Shown: piece by piece, positions 5,888 to 13,291 of the stretch
How positions within the stretch are numbered: the first letter of the stretch is position 1
Layout of the letters: each line of letters starts with the position of its first letter
Assembly (NCBI GenBank): GCA_021814355.1
Contig: JAKAIJ010000050.1
Coordinates: 1 to 13,303 of the forward strand
Direction of reading: 5' to 3'
Length of the DNA stretch: 13,303 bases
Source: Acidobacteriota bacterium
GTDB lineage: Bacteria > Acidobacteriota > UBA4820 > DSQY01
The notes under the pieces: generated by a model
What the model was told of the DNA's origin: nothing
What the model saw: only the letters and a program-made list of their open reading frames with translations
Database searches by the model: none
Program-made: the position numbers and the translations under genes

Positions 5888-7376
5888 GCTTTTCCCTGAA
5901 CTCGAGGAGCGACTGGGCGAGCAGGTCCGCCACCTCTCCCAAGAAGGCCGGATCCTTGAGCTGGTTTGCCTCGGCGGGGTTGCTCAGGAAAGCCACCTCC
6001 ACGAGGACGGCGGGCATCTGAGCCCCCTCGAGGACCACGAAGGGCGCCTGGCGCACGCCGCGCTCCTTCGTGCCCAGGAGCTGGTTCAGCTTCCCCTGGA
6101 CCGCCTCCGCGAGGGCGGAGCTCTCCACGATGTACTGATTCTGGGCCAGGTTCCAGAGGACCAGGCTCAGGGTGTCCCCGCCGCCGTCCCCTCCCGCCGC
6201 CGAGTTCTCCTTGTCGGCGAGCTGGCGGCTCCAGAGGTCCGAGGCCTCCTTGCTCATGTAGTAGGTCTCGGCGCCCTTCGCCGCCGCGGCCGGCGAAGCG
6301 TTGAGGTGGATGGAGACGAAGAGGTCGGCCCGGTTGTAATTGGCGATGGCGGTCCGCTGGGTCAGGGGGACGAAGCTGTCGCCGCTGCGGGTGAGCACCG
6401 CCTGCGCCCCGCCCTTCTCGAGGGCCTCCCCCACCTTCGCCGCGAGCGCGAGGGCGACCTCCTTCTCCTGCAGGTTGCCCGGTCCGACGGCCCCCGCGTC
6501 GGTCCCGCCGTGGCCGGGATCGAGAACCACCAGGAACCGCCCGGGGGAGCGGGCGGGACGGGACGCCGCGGCGGACTCCGGCGCCGGGGAGGCGGGCGGG
6601 GGCTGCGGCACCACCTGGCCCTGTCCCTTGAGGAGGATCACCAGCCGCTCGGGGTTGCGCAGGGCGGCCGTCTCGAAGGACTGGAACCCCGCCCCCAGCG
6701 ACACCTTGATTCCCCGGCCCTCCGCCTCCGGCGCAAGGCTCCGCGCGATGCCGCTGCCGAGGTCCCGCACGCCGGTCTCGATGCGGCCCCGGGGCAGGGT
6801 GACCAGGAGGGCGTCGCCCTCTCTGCGGACCTGCGCCGAGGCGCTGGCCGTCCCCTGGAGGGTGATCCGCACGGAATCCGCCGCTACCGCCACCTCGAGG
6901 TTCGTCCCTCCTTCGGCCGCGGGGGCCGGCTCCGCGGCCTTGGGGAGCGCCTCGGGAACCGCCTTCACCGCCTCCGCGCCGTCCACGCTCACGGGCCCCC
7001 CGAGCACGAGGGGCAGCCCCAGCGTGAGGAACTCCTCGGGAACCCAGAGGCAACCATCCTTCTCGCGGGCTGGGTGCTTGGTGGTGAGGAGCTTGCCGTC
7101 CACGGAAGTCATGGGGGTGGCCGTGGAAAAGAGGACGCGGTGGCCCCCGAGGGTCCAGACGGGGTAGCGCGACAGCGGGTCCCGCCCCGTCTGCCCTCCG
7201 AGGGCCTTGGCGAGGGCGTCCAGGCAGACCCAGCGGGTCCCCTCCGAGCTCGTGGATTCCAGGTGGACCTTGCGTCCGCCGGGCACGCTAAGCTCGAGCG
7301 CGGGGGCCCCGAGCGCCAGCGCCACGAGGAGCCCCGCCGCGAGGAGCCGGGTCGCGAAACGGGCCGGCCGTGTCAC
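5853..7376 (-). CDS. N-acetylmuramoyl-L-alanine amidase (Amidase_3) with N-terminal AMIN-like region
   Basis: The 507-residue exported enzyme should cleave the bond between MurNAc and L-alanine in peptidoglycan. It has a signal peptide (hydrophobic about 11-26, APA cleavage region). Next come a beta-rich N-terminal domain (about 28-135, resembling copper-amine-oxidase-type stalk domains), an AMIN-like beta domain (about 158-250), a Pro/Ala linker (251-278) and the Amidase_3 catalytic domain (280-495). Zinc ligands His289 (DPGHGG), Glu304 (LQEKEVAL) and His357 (VSIHLNAS) and the catalytic Glu460 (VLVEVAFLSNP) are all present. AMIN regions in AmiC-type enzymes target the septum or envelope machinery; the same is inferred here. 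The start is GTG 7376, overlapping the GTPase gene stop as GTGA, with GGAG 8 nt upstream. It resembles AmiA/B/C, but I would not assign one of those names. Confidence 0.93.
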   Translation of the reverse strand: MTRPARFATRLLAAGLLVALALGAPALELSVPGGRKVHLESTSSEGTRWVCLDALAKALGGQTGRDPLSRYPVWTLGGHRVLFSTATPMTSVDGKLLTTKHPAREKDGCLWVPEEFLTLGLPLVLGGPVSVDGAEAVKAVPEALPKAAEPAPAAEGGTNLEVAVAADSVRITLQGTASASAQVRREGDALLVTLPRGRIETGVRDLGSGIARSLAPEAEGRGIKVSLGAGFQSFETAALRNPERLVILLKGQGQVVPQPPPASPAPESAAASRPARSPGRFLVVLDPGHGGTDAGAVGPGNLQEKEVALALAAKVGEALEKGGAQAVLTRSGDSFVPLTQRTAIANYNRADLFVSIHLNASPAAAAKGAETYYMSKEASDLWSRQLADKENSAAGGDGGGDTLSLVLWNLAQNQYIVESSALAEAVQGKLNQLLGTKERGVRQAPFVVLEGAQMPAVLVEVAFLSNPAEANQLKDPAFLGEVADLLAQSLLEFREKHASQPGPAPAP

Positions 7377-8500
7377 TCCGCGGGCTCCAACCGCAGATGG
7401 AGGAGGAAGCGCTTTCCGCCCACGAGGACCGGCACCTGGAGCGCGCGCCCCGGAGCCAGGGTCAGCGCCGGCGTTCCCGCCGCCGCGGGCTCGGAAGAGC
7501 CCGCCCCGGTGCCCCCTCCCTGCCGAAGCGGAGCCCCCGCCGGGGCGGCCGTTCCGGGCGAGAGGGCCTCAAAGGGGGCGGGAGGCGTCTCCTCCGTCTG
7601 GAGAAGGAGCGGCTCCGCGGGAGCCTCCTCGAAAACCACCTCCTCGGGCTCCTGGCGCGCCGCTGGAGGAGAGGGGACATCGAGCGCAAGGGGGGACTCC
7701 GCGCCGAGCAGCGCGTCGTCCGGGCCGGCGTCGCCGAAGGGGTCGTCCTGCGCGCGGGCGGCCGCCTTGGCGGAAACGCCGGGGTTCCCCATGATTCCCA
7801 GCTCCGAGAGGAGCTTGCTGCGGTCCATCACCACGGTGCTGTTCACCGAAATCTTCCGTTCCTTGACCGACCTGTCTTCCGCCGTCACGGGGGGGGCCTC
7901 CGTCTTGCCGATGAGCTCCTTCGACATGAGGTTCTTCAAGACCAACTTGGTCACGGACCGCAGCGTGTCCTCCACGCCGACTCCCTCGTGGGCCATGGCT
8001 TCGAAAAAGGGGAGGTTGCCGGGGTTGAGCGCCCCGTCGAGCTCTTCCACGCTCGAGAGGCTGGGCAGATCGCGCTTGTTGTACTGGAGCACGACGGGAA
8101 TGCTCTCGGGGGGAATGCCGTTCTCGGTGAGGTTCTTCCGGAGCGCCCTGTAGGACTCCAGGTTGGCGTCCCACATGCTCTTCTGGCTATCCGCCACGAA
8201 GACTACGCCGTCGGCCCCGCGCAGGACCCGCTTGCGGGTCTCCTCGTAGAAGACCTGGCCCGGGACCGTATAGAGCTGGATTCGGATCTTGAATCCGCGG
8301 ACCTCGCCCATCTCCACGGGGAGAAAGTCGAAAAAGAGGGTCCGGTCGGCCTCGGTGGCGAGGGAGAGCATCTTGCCGCGCTGGCCCTCGTCCAGATTCT
8401 CGTAGATGAACTTGAGATTGGTCGTCTTACCGCAGAGCCCCGGGCCGTAGTAGACGACTTTGGCGGTGAGCTCGCGCTTGACGGCGTTGAGAACGACCAT
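7373..8500 (-). CDS. MglA-like small GTPase with long low-complexity C-terminal tail
   Basis: Residues 1 to about 195 form an MglA-family Ras-like GTPase: P-loop GPGLCGKTT (19-27), TVPGQVFYEETR (78-89) as the switch II region, and NKRD (141-144) for guanine recognition. MglA sets polarity in Myxococcus and Thermus motility systems; family members occur widely in Acidobacteriota and deltaproteobacteria. Typical MglA is about 195 residues, but this one continues to 375. The extra part (about 200-345) is rich in Pro, Ala, Glu and Gly and probably disordered, and ends in a short structured-looking segment, VPVLVGGKRFLLHLRLEPAE (355-374). ATG 8500 precedes the VKRE...KVVYYGPG start usual for the family. 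It lies 15 bp after the STAS gene and overlaps the amidase gene by 4 bp. No MglB/Roadblock partner is in the window. The family is secure; the function in a cell-wall operon is open. Confidence 0.9.
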   Translation of the reverse strand: MVVLNAVKRELTAKVVYYGPGLCGKTTNLKFIYENLDEGQRGKMLSLATEADRTLFFDFLPVEMGEVRGFKIRIQLYTVPGQVFYEETRKRVLRGADGVVFVADSQKSMWDANLESYRALRKNLTENGIPPESIPVVLQYNKRDLPSLSSVEELDGALNPGNLPFFEAMAHEGVGVEDTLRSVTKLVLKNLMSKELIGKTEAPPVTAEDRSVKERKISVNSTVVMDRSKLLSELGIMGNPGVSAKAAARAQDDPFGDAGPDDALLGAESPLALDVPSPPAARQEPEEVVFEEAPAEPLLLQTEETPPAPFEALSPGTAAPAGAPLRQGGGTGAGSSEPAAAGTPALTLAPGRALQVPVLVGGKRFLLHLRLEPAE

Positions 8501-8515
8501 CCGGGGTCCGCCCGC

Positions 8516-8860
8516 CTACGGCACGAAGTCTTCGAGGGCCGCCGTCTCGTCGGGGCAGACCTTGAAGATCTGGTCCAGCTTGGTGAGCTGCAGGAGCTTG
8601 AGCACCGTCTGGTTGGGCTTCACGAGCCGCAGCCTCTTGCCGCGGTCCTGGAAGCGCGAAAGGTAGCCCACCAGCTCGCCGAGCCCCGTGGAGTCCATGT
8701 AGTTGATGTGCTCCAGGTTCAGCACGACCCCCGTCACCGCCGAGTCGTTCAGGACGGTCGCGAGCTCCCCGCTGAAGGCTTCGGCCGATTCGCCGAGCCG
8801 CACCTCGCCCGTGACGTCGAGGATCATGACGCTGTCAATGACCTTCCGGACGATCTTCAT
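8516..8860 (-). CDS. STAS-domain protein (anti-sigma factor antagonist-like)
   Basis: The 114-residue protein is a single STAS domain of SpoIIAA/RsbV type. It shows the conserved VTGEVRL strand (16-22), VVLNLEHINYMDSTGLGEL (45-63) and a C-terminal KVCPDETAALE helix region. Ser57 in MDSTG is at the position phosphorylated by partner-switching kinases. In characterised systems the unphosphorylated form binds an anti-sigma factor or another target. Neither a kinase, a phosphatase nor a sigma factor lies in this window, so the partner is unknown; the adjacent GTPase is one candidate, by inference only. ATG 8860 overlaps the upstream gene's stop (ATGA) and has a strong GGAGGAGG about 8-10 nt upstream. 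Confidence 0.9.
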   Translation of the reverse strand: MKIVRKVIDSVMILDVTGEVRLGESAEAFSGELATVLNDSAVTGVVLNLEHINYMDSTGLGELVGYLSRFQDRGKRLRLVKPNQTVLKLLQLTKLDQIFKVCPDETAALEDFVP

Positions 8861-9567
8861 GGGGACCCCTCCTCCTCCGCCACCCGGTCCATCGTGAAGG
8901 CCCCCGTGAGGGGCTGCCCCGAGGTGAGGTCGTAGCTGTACCAGGTGCCTTTCAGGGCGTTCGGATCCTTGCCGAGCGCCGCTTCGTACCGTCCGATCTT
9001 CCCGTACTGGGAATCAATGCGCTCCAGGAGCAGGTGGCCCGAGATGAAGGTGCCCTGGAGGTTGCCCGTCTGGCCGTTCTCCAGCCGGTACTCCCCCGCC
9101 ACGAGGGTTCCGTTCTGATCCAGGAAGAAGTCGCCCTTCAGCCCGGAGGGCATGAGCCCGATGGCCCAGTGGCCGTCGAGCACCTGCTGGGCCCTGCGCA
9201 TCTGGGCCTTGTTCTCGCTGAGCAGGAGGCGGGTCGCGGCAAGCTCTCCGTAGGCGCCGGCGAGGTCCCGCAGGAGCTGGAGCCGCCTCGCCTCCAGGAG
9301 CTGGCGCCGCTCGGCCACGGCGAGCAGCTCCCGGGCCCTCTCGGGGGTGCGCTGCTCCGCGTCGGGGGCGTCGTCGCGGAGCTGGGCAAGCTGGCCGTCC
9401 ACCTGAGACAGCTCGCGCCAGGTGGACTGGATGTAGGCCTGCTTGGCGGCCACGAGCGCCTCGAGGGCGCCGGCACGGACCCGCTGGGCCTCGGCGCTTC
9501 CGCCGTCGCCCGCCCAGCCGGCCAGGGCCGCGCCGCCCATGAAAAGCACAAGGACCTTTCGGATCAT
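8857..9567 (-). CDS. Exported protein of unknown function: helical hairpin plus C-terminal beta domain
   Basis: I do not recognise this 236-residue protein. It starts with a signal peptide or membrane anchor (Arg3, Lys4, hydrophobic 5-19). Residues about 25-130 are rich in Ala, Leu, Glu, Arg and Gln with heptad-like spacing, suggesting a coiled coil or helical hairpin. Residues 131-230 are Gly-rich with alternating hydrophobics (GDFFLDQNGTLVAGEYRLEN, then GNLQGTFISGHLLLERID, then LKGTWYSYD), as expected for a small beta barrel. I chose ATG 9567 because AAGGTGG lies 5-6 nt upstream and a signal sequence follows directly; in-frame starts at 9591 and 9615 lack ribosome sites. It is the first gene of the seven-gene operon and overlaps the STAS gene by 4 bp. 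An envelope-associated role with the amidase is plausible but unproven. Confidence 0.75.
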   Translation of the reverse strand: MIRKVLVLFMGGAALAGWAGDGGSAEAQRVRAGALEALVAAKQAYIQSTWRELSQVDGQLAQLRDDAPDAEQRTPERARELLAVAERRQLLEARRLQLLRDLAGAYGELAATRLLLSENKAQMRRAQQVLDGHWAIGLMPSGLKGDFFLDQNGTLVAGEYRLENGQTGNLQGTFISGHLLLERIDSQYGKIGRYEAALGKDPNALKGTWYSYDLTSGQPLTGAFTMDRVAEEEGSP

Positions 9568-9586
9568 TCCGTCCACCTTGGCTTCC

Positions 9587-9615
9587 ACCATACCACGCCG
9601 CCCGCCGGGCCACAA
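9587..9615 (-). promoter_or_regulatory. Candidate promoter of the seven-gene operon
   Basis: Reading leftwards, TTGTGG (9615-9610) and TATGGT (9592-9587) are separated by exactly 17 bp; they match three and four of six consensus bases. The start point would fall near 9580, just before the AAGGTGG ribosome site at 9579-9573. The position is right for the operon beginning at 9567. Confidence 0.4.
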
Positions 9616-9638
9616 GGCGTGCCGCCGCCCGCCGGGCC
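9597..9638. repeat. Two direct copies of a 15-bp motif with a palindromic core, over the operon promoter
   Basis: GCCGCCCGCCGGGCC occurs at 9597-9611 and again at 9624-9638, 27 bp apart. Each copy contains the dyad GCCCG-C-CGGGC (9600-9610 and 9627-9637). The first covers most of the spacer of the candidate promoter, so the pair could be an operator. High GC makes chance repeats more likely, so this is a suggestion only. Confidence 0.35.
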
Positions 9639-9716
9639 CGTTGAAACCCGCGAGGGTCCCTCGGCCCCATCGGAGGCTCTCCCCGCGCGGCCGAGAGGAT
9701 TAAGGCACGTTCCGGT

Positions 9717-10265
9717 TCAGCCCCGCGCGCCCCCCCGCCGAAGAAGCGTCACCGCCAGCGCCTTGAGCGCCTCTCCCGGGAGGAACGGCGCCACGCCCAG
9801 CGCGATGGCCCGCTCCGGGGAAAGGTGGAGGAAAAACCCGAGCCAGAGGGCGCCGGCTCCGAGGATCAGCGCCGCCGCTCCGCCGAGCAGGGCGAGACGC
9901 GCTCCCGGACCCCCGCAGCGGCCCCAGAGGCTCGACACCAGCAGCGCCGCCGGCACGAAGGCCCAGAGGTAGCCCGCCGTGGGGCCCCAGAGGTGGGCGA
10001 GCCCCGCGGCGCCCCCGGCGAAGAAGCCGGCCCCCACCGCTCCGGCCCCCAGGTAGGCGGTCTGCACCGCGACGCTCCACCCCCGGCCCATCATCGTGGC
10101 GCCCAAGAGGACGAAGAAGGTCTGGAGGGTGATCGGGACCGGCGTGAACGGGAGCGGCACCTCCACGAAGGCCCCCAGCGCGGTGGCGAGGAAGAAGAAG
10201 AGCGCCAGGAGGATGCGGTCGCTTCGGGTCGTAGCGGCGGGCAGCGTCAGGACGGACGTCTTCAT
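9717..10265 (-). CDS. bioY: Biotin transporter BioY (ECF S component)
   Basis: The 182-residue membrane protein binds and imports biotin, alone or with an energy-coupling module. It carries the BioY hallmark PFTPVPITLQTFFVLLGA (39-56), where the family binds biotin near the membrane surface, and GPTAGYLWAF (94-103). Hydrophobic segments at about 18-36, 47-60, 66-84, 97-115, 122-146 and 152-175 fit six helices. ATG 10265 has GGAGGG a few bases upstream and overlaps the MFS gene stop by 4 bp (ATGA). No bioM or bioN ATPase/T-component lies in the window, so the module would come from elsewhere. Biotin serves propionyl-CoA carboxylase, which may explain the nearby mutase gene, by inference. The open frame extends far upstream, but that part lies inside the MFS gene and is not protein-like. 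Confidence 0.93.
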   Translation of the reverse strand: MKTSVLTLPAATTRSDRILLALFFFLATALGAFVEVPLPFTPVPITLQTFFVLLGATMMGRGWSVAVQTAYLGAGAVGAGFFAGGAAGLAHLWGPTAGYLWAFVPAALLVSSLWGRCGGPGARLALLGGAAALILGAGALWLGFFLHLSPERAIALGVAPFLPGEALKALAVTLLRRGGARG

Positions 10266-11506
10266 GGAGGCCCTCCAGAAGCCGATTCTGCCACAGGGCT
10301 CCGCGGGCGACAACCGCCCGCGCCCCTCACGTTCTCCCCCGCCGGGAAAGTCAGCGCGAAGCCCGCGGCGAAGAAGAGGGCGGCCACGGCAAAAGGCAGG
10401 GCGAAGGAGCCCGAGAAGACGTAGAGCGCCGCGCCGAGGGGATGGCCGATGAGGGCGCGGACCCCGGTGAGGGCCACGTGGACCGTCATGTAGAGCGACG
10501 AGTCCCTCGCCCCCGCGAACACCAGCGGGCCCATGTACCAGGCCACCGTCACCCCCGCCATGCAGAGGCCGTACCAGAGAAAGGTGAGGTAGCCGCCCCG
10601 GGGGCCCGCGGAGGCGAAGAGGAGCGCGGGGAAGAGGACGAGCCCCAGGAAGGACCAGCGCGCCAGGGAGAGGGGGTGGAACCGGTCCGAATAGCGGCCC
10701 ATCACCCAGGTGAAGAGCGAGAGCATCCCCTGGAAGAGGAGCACCCGCATGACCGAGGCCTGGCTGTAGGTGACTCTCAGGGCGTCCACGAGGTAGAGCG
10801 GGAGGAGCGTGGCCATGATCATGAAACCGATGCCGTAGCAGAAGAACGCCCCCTGGAAGAAGGCGAACCCGCGGTCGGCCCTCAAGATGCGCCAGGCCAG
10901 GACGAAGGGGTTCCTCGTCCCCTCCCCCGGCGGGCGGAAGACCCACCGCTCGCGCATCCGGTAGAAGTACCAGCACGCCCCGAACCCGAGGACCCCCGCC
11001 GCGGGATAGACCGCGCGGAAGCTGTCCGGCCAGCGGTCGTAGCACCAGCCCGCGGCCACCGCGACGCCCATGGAGGTAAGGCCGTACCCCGAGTAGGCGA
11101 GGCCGAAGAGCCTCCCCCGCTCGCCCGGCGCATAGTTGCTCTGGTAGAGGGCGTTCTGGGCCGGATAGAGGATGGAATAGGAGAGGGCGGAGACGGCCAG
11201 GATGAGCGTGAAGAGCCAGGGGCTCGTGGCCCATGCCGCCGCCAGGAGAACCAGCCGTCCCACCACCCCCGCCACCAGGAACCAGGGCGCCTTCTTCCGC
11301 CCCTCCAGGTGAGGCCCCCACAGCACCGACAGGAGCAGCGCCGCCGAGGGCGCCATGACGATGAGGGTCACCCACCAGGTGCCCGCCCCAAGGGACTTGC
11401 GCGCGACGATCTCGTTGAGCTGCCAGACGCCGTTGAGCGCTCCCTCCAGCACCATCGAGCGCAGGTGGTAGTGGAAGGTGTACCGCCCGACCGAAGAGCC
11501 CTTCAC
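10262..11506 (-). CDS. Major facilitator superfamily transporter, substrate unknown
   Basis: The 414-residue protein is almost entirely hydrophobic, consistent with 10-12 membrane helices. The segment PGERGRLFGLAYSGYGLTSM with the later DR pair (WCYDRW) resembles MFS cytoplasmic-loop motifs, and a second loop, VMGRYSDR, sits at the matching point of the C-terminal half. The last 25 residues are a polar, Pro/Ser/Gly-rich tail. No substrate-specific motif is visible to me. The start is GTG 11506; ATG 11455, 17 codons in, is an alternative, and neither has a strong ribosome site. The 4-bp overlap with bioY implies co-translation, so transport of biotin-related or carboxylic compounds is possible. 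This is context only. Confidence 0.8.
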   Translation of the reverse strand: MKGSSVGRYTFHYHLRSMVLEGALNGVWQLNEIVARKSLGAGTWWVTLIVMAPSAALLLSVLWGPHLEGRKKAPWFLVAGVVGRLVLLAAAWATSPWLFTLILAVSALSYSILYPAQNALYQSNYAPGERGRLFGLAYSGYGLTSMGVAVAAGWCYDRWPDSFRAVYPAAGVLGFGACWYFYRMRERWVFRPPGEGTRNPFVLAWRILRADRGFAFFQGAFFCYGIGFMIMATLLPLYLVDALRVTYSQASVMRVLLFQGMLSLFTWVMGRYSDRFHPLSLARWSFLGLVLFPALLFASAGPRGGYLTFLWYGLCMAGVTVAWYMGPLVFAGARDSSLYMTVHVALTGVRALIGHPLGAALYVFSGSFALPFAVAALFFAAGFALTFPAGENVRGAGGCRPRSPVAESASGGPP

Positions 11507-11605
11507 GACGGCCGGGCCGCCTGCCGCGGGACGAGCCCTCCCGGAAGCGAGGGGAAGACGGAGAGGGTACCCTGCACCCGCGCGGGCCCCGCCCCGAGAG
11601 GACGG

Positions 11606-11632
11606 GGGCGCGGTGCGCCCTCTCCCGGAGAG
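11606..11632 (-). terminator. Tandem hairpins directly after the mutase gene
   Basis: On the minus strand two stems follow the stop: CTCTC-CGG-GAGAG (11632-11620) and GGGCGC-ACC-GCGCCC (11620-11606). They share one base, and no U-run follows. They could end or slow transcription before the MFS gene starts at 11506. Low to moderate support. Confidence 0.35.
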
Positions 11633-13291
11633 TCAGGCCGGCCGGTAGGTTCCGAAGATGGTCTTGAGGACACCGACGATCTCCCCCACCGAGGCGTAGG
11701 CCCTCACGGCGCCGAGCGTCGGCGGCATGAGGTTCTCCCCGGACTTCGCCGCCGCGGCGAGCGCCTCCAGCGCCCGGTCCGCCGCCGCTTTCTCGCGGCG
11801 CGCCCGCACGGCCCGGAGCTTCTCCACCTGTTCCCGCTCGAGGGCGTCGCCCACCTTGAGGACGGGTACCGGCCGCTCCTCGCGCTCCACGAACCGGTTG
11901 ACGCCGACGATGACCCTCTCGCCCCTCTCCACGGCCTGCTGCCAGCGGTAGGCGGCCTCCTGGATCTGTCCCTGAATCCACCCTTGCTCGATGGCGCTCA
12001 CCACGCCGCCGCGCCGCTCCACCTCCGCCATGAGGCCCAGGGCACGGCGCTCCAGCTCGTCGGTCATGGCCTCCACGGCGTAGGAGCCCGCCAGCGGGTC
12101 CACCGTGTCGCACGCCCCGCTCTCGCAGGCGATCACCTGCTGGGTGCGCAGGGCGAGGGTGGCGGCCTCCTGGGTGGGAAGGCCGAGGGCCTCGTCGCGG
12201 GAGTTGGTGTGGAGCGACTGGGTCCCGCCCATCACCGCGGCGAAGGCCTGGAGCGCCACCCGCACCACGTTCACGTCGGCCTGCTGGGCCGTGAGCATGG
12301 AGCCCGCCGTCTGGGTGTGGAAGCGGAGCATGCGGGCCTTGGGGTTCCGGGCGCCGAAGCGATCCGCCATCAGCCGCCCCCAGAGCCGCCGCGCCGCGCG
12401 GAACTTGGCCACCTCCTCCAGGAAATGGTTGTGGGCGTTGAAAAAGAAGGAGAGCCGCTCACCGAAGGCGTCCACGTCGAGCCCCGCGTCCACCGCGGCC
12501 TGGACGTAGGTGAGGCCGTCCATCAGCGTGAACGCGATCTCCTGCGCCGCCGTGCTCCCCGCCTCCCGGATGTGGTAGCCCGAGATGGAGATGGTGTTGA
12601 ACCTGGGCAGGTTGGGCGTCGCCCAGGCGAAGAGGTCGGTGACGATTCGCAGCGAGGGCCGCGGCGGGAAAACGTAGGTGCCGCGGGCGATGTACTCCTT
12701 CAGGATGTCGTTCTGGACGGTCCCCGTGAGCGCCGCGGGCGCCACGCTCTGTTTCTCCGCAACCGCCACGTAGAGTGCCAGCAGGACGAAGGCCGTGGCG
12801 TTGATCGTCATGGAGGTGGAGACCCGGCCCAGGGGGATCTTCTCGAAGAGGGCCTCCATGTCGGCCAGCGTGTCAATGGCCACGCCCACCTTGCCCACTT
12901 CGCCCGCCGAGAGCGCGTCGTCCGAGTCGAGCCCCATCTGGGTGGGAAGATCGAAAGCCACCGAAAGGCCCGTCTGGCCCTGCTCCAGGAGGTGGCGGTA
13001 GCGCCGGTTGGACTCCTGCGCCGTCCCGAAACCCGCGTACTGGCGCATGGTCCAGGGACGGCCGCGGTACATCGTGGGCTGGACGCCCCGCGTGAAGGGC
13101 GGCTCGCCCGGCAGGCCGAGCTCCCGCGCGTAGTCGAACTCCCCGAGGTCTGCCGGCGTGTAGAGCGGCGCGATGGCGTAGCCGGAGTCCGAGAGGACCT
13201 CCCTGCGCCCGCCCTTCTCGAACTGCCTTTCCAGCGACGCGCGGTATCGCTCGAGCAGTGCCCCGAGGTCCGTCGTCCTCTCCGCGGCCAT
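11633..13291 (-). CDS. Methylmalonyl-CoA mutase large (substrate-binding) subunit
   Basis: The 552-residue protein is the TIM-barrel subunit of a B12-dependent acyl-CoA mutase, converting (R)-methylmalonyl-CoA to succinyl-CoA in propionate and odd-chain or amino acid metabolism. It shows the PTMYRGRPWTMRQYAGFGTA block (72-91), GQTGLSVAFDLPTQMG (105-120), STSMTINATA (158-167) and ISISGYHIREAG (234-245). Tyr75 in TMYR occupies the place of the substrate-stacking Tyr89 of classical mutases, and His240 that of the active-site His244. 2-Hydroxyisobutyryl-CoA mutases usually carry Ile at the first site, so methylmalonyl-CoA is favoured. There is no C-terminal B12-binding domain, so a separate small subunit must exist, possibly just right of the window. 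I prefer ATG 13291, which has AAAGGG 6 nt upstream; ATG 13297 is also in frame, with that AAAGGG directly against it. Confidence 0.92.
   Translation of the reverse strand: MAAERTTDLGALLERYRASLERQFEKGGRREVLSDSGYAIAPLYTPADLGEFDYARELGLPGEPPFTRGVQPTMYRGRPWTMRQYAGFGTAQESNRRYRHLLEQGQTGLSVAFDLPTQMGLDSDDALSAGEVGKVGVAIDTLADMEALFEKIPLGRVSTSMTINATAFVLLALYVAVAEKQSVAPAALTGTVQNDILKEYIARGTYVFPPRPSLRIVTDLFAWATPNLPRFNTISISGYHIREAGSTAAQEIAFTLMDGLTYVQAAVDAGLDVDAFGERLSFFFNAHNHFLEEVAKFRAARRLWGRLMADRFGARNPKARMLRFHTQTAGSMLTAQQADVNVVRVALQAFAAVMGGTQSLHTNSRDEALGLPTQEAATLALRTQQVIACESGACDTVDPLAGSYAVEAMTDELERRALGLMAEVERRGGVVSAIEQGWIQGQIQEAAYRWQQAVERGERVIVGVNRFVEREERPVPVLKVGDALEREQVEKLRAVRARREKAAADRALEALAAAAKSGENLMPPTLGAVRAYASVGEIVGVLKTIFGTYRPA

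Noticed and set aside
5736..8153. Open frame of 805 codons on the plus strand across the amidase and GTPase genes
   Set aside because: It runs opposite two genes with complete catalytic motifs; composition is Arg/Gly/Glu-biased and no motif is seen.
9660..9695. Inverted repeat CTCGGCC/GGCCGAG after bioY as a terminator
   Set aside because: The loop is 22 nt and there is no T-run, so it does not qualify as an intrinsic terminator by itself.
10266..12113. Long upstream extension of the bioY frame
   Set aside because: It covers the MFS gene in another frame and continues into the mutase gene. The true start is fixed by the ribosome site and the hallmark BioY sequence after ATG 10265.
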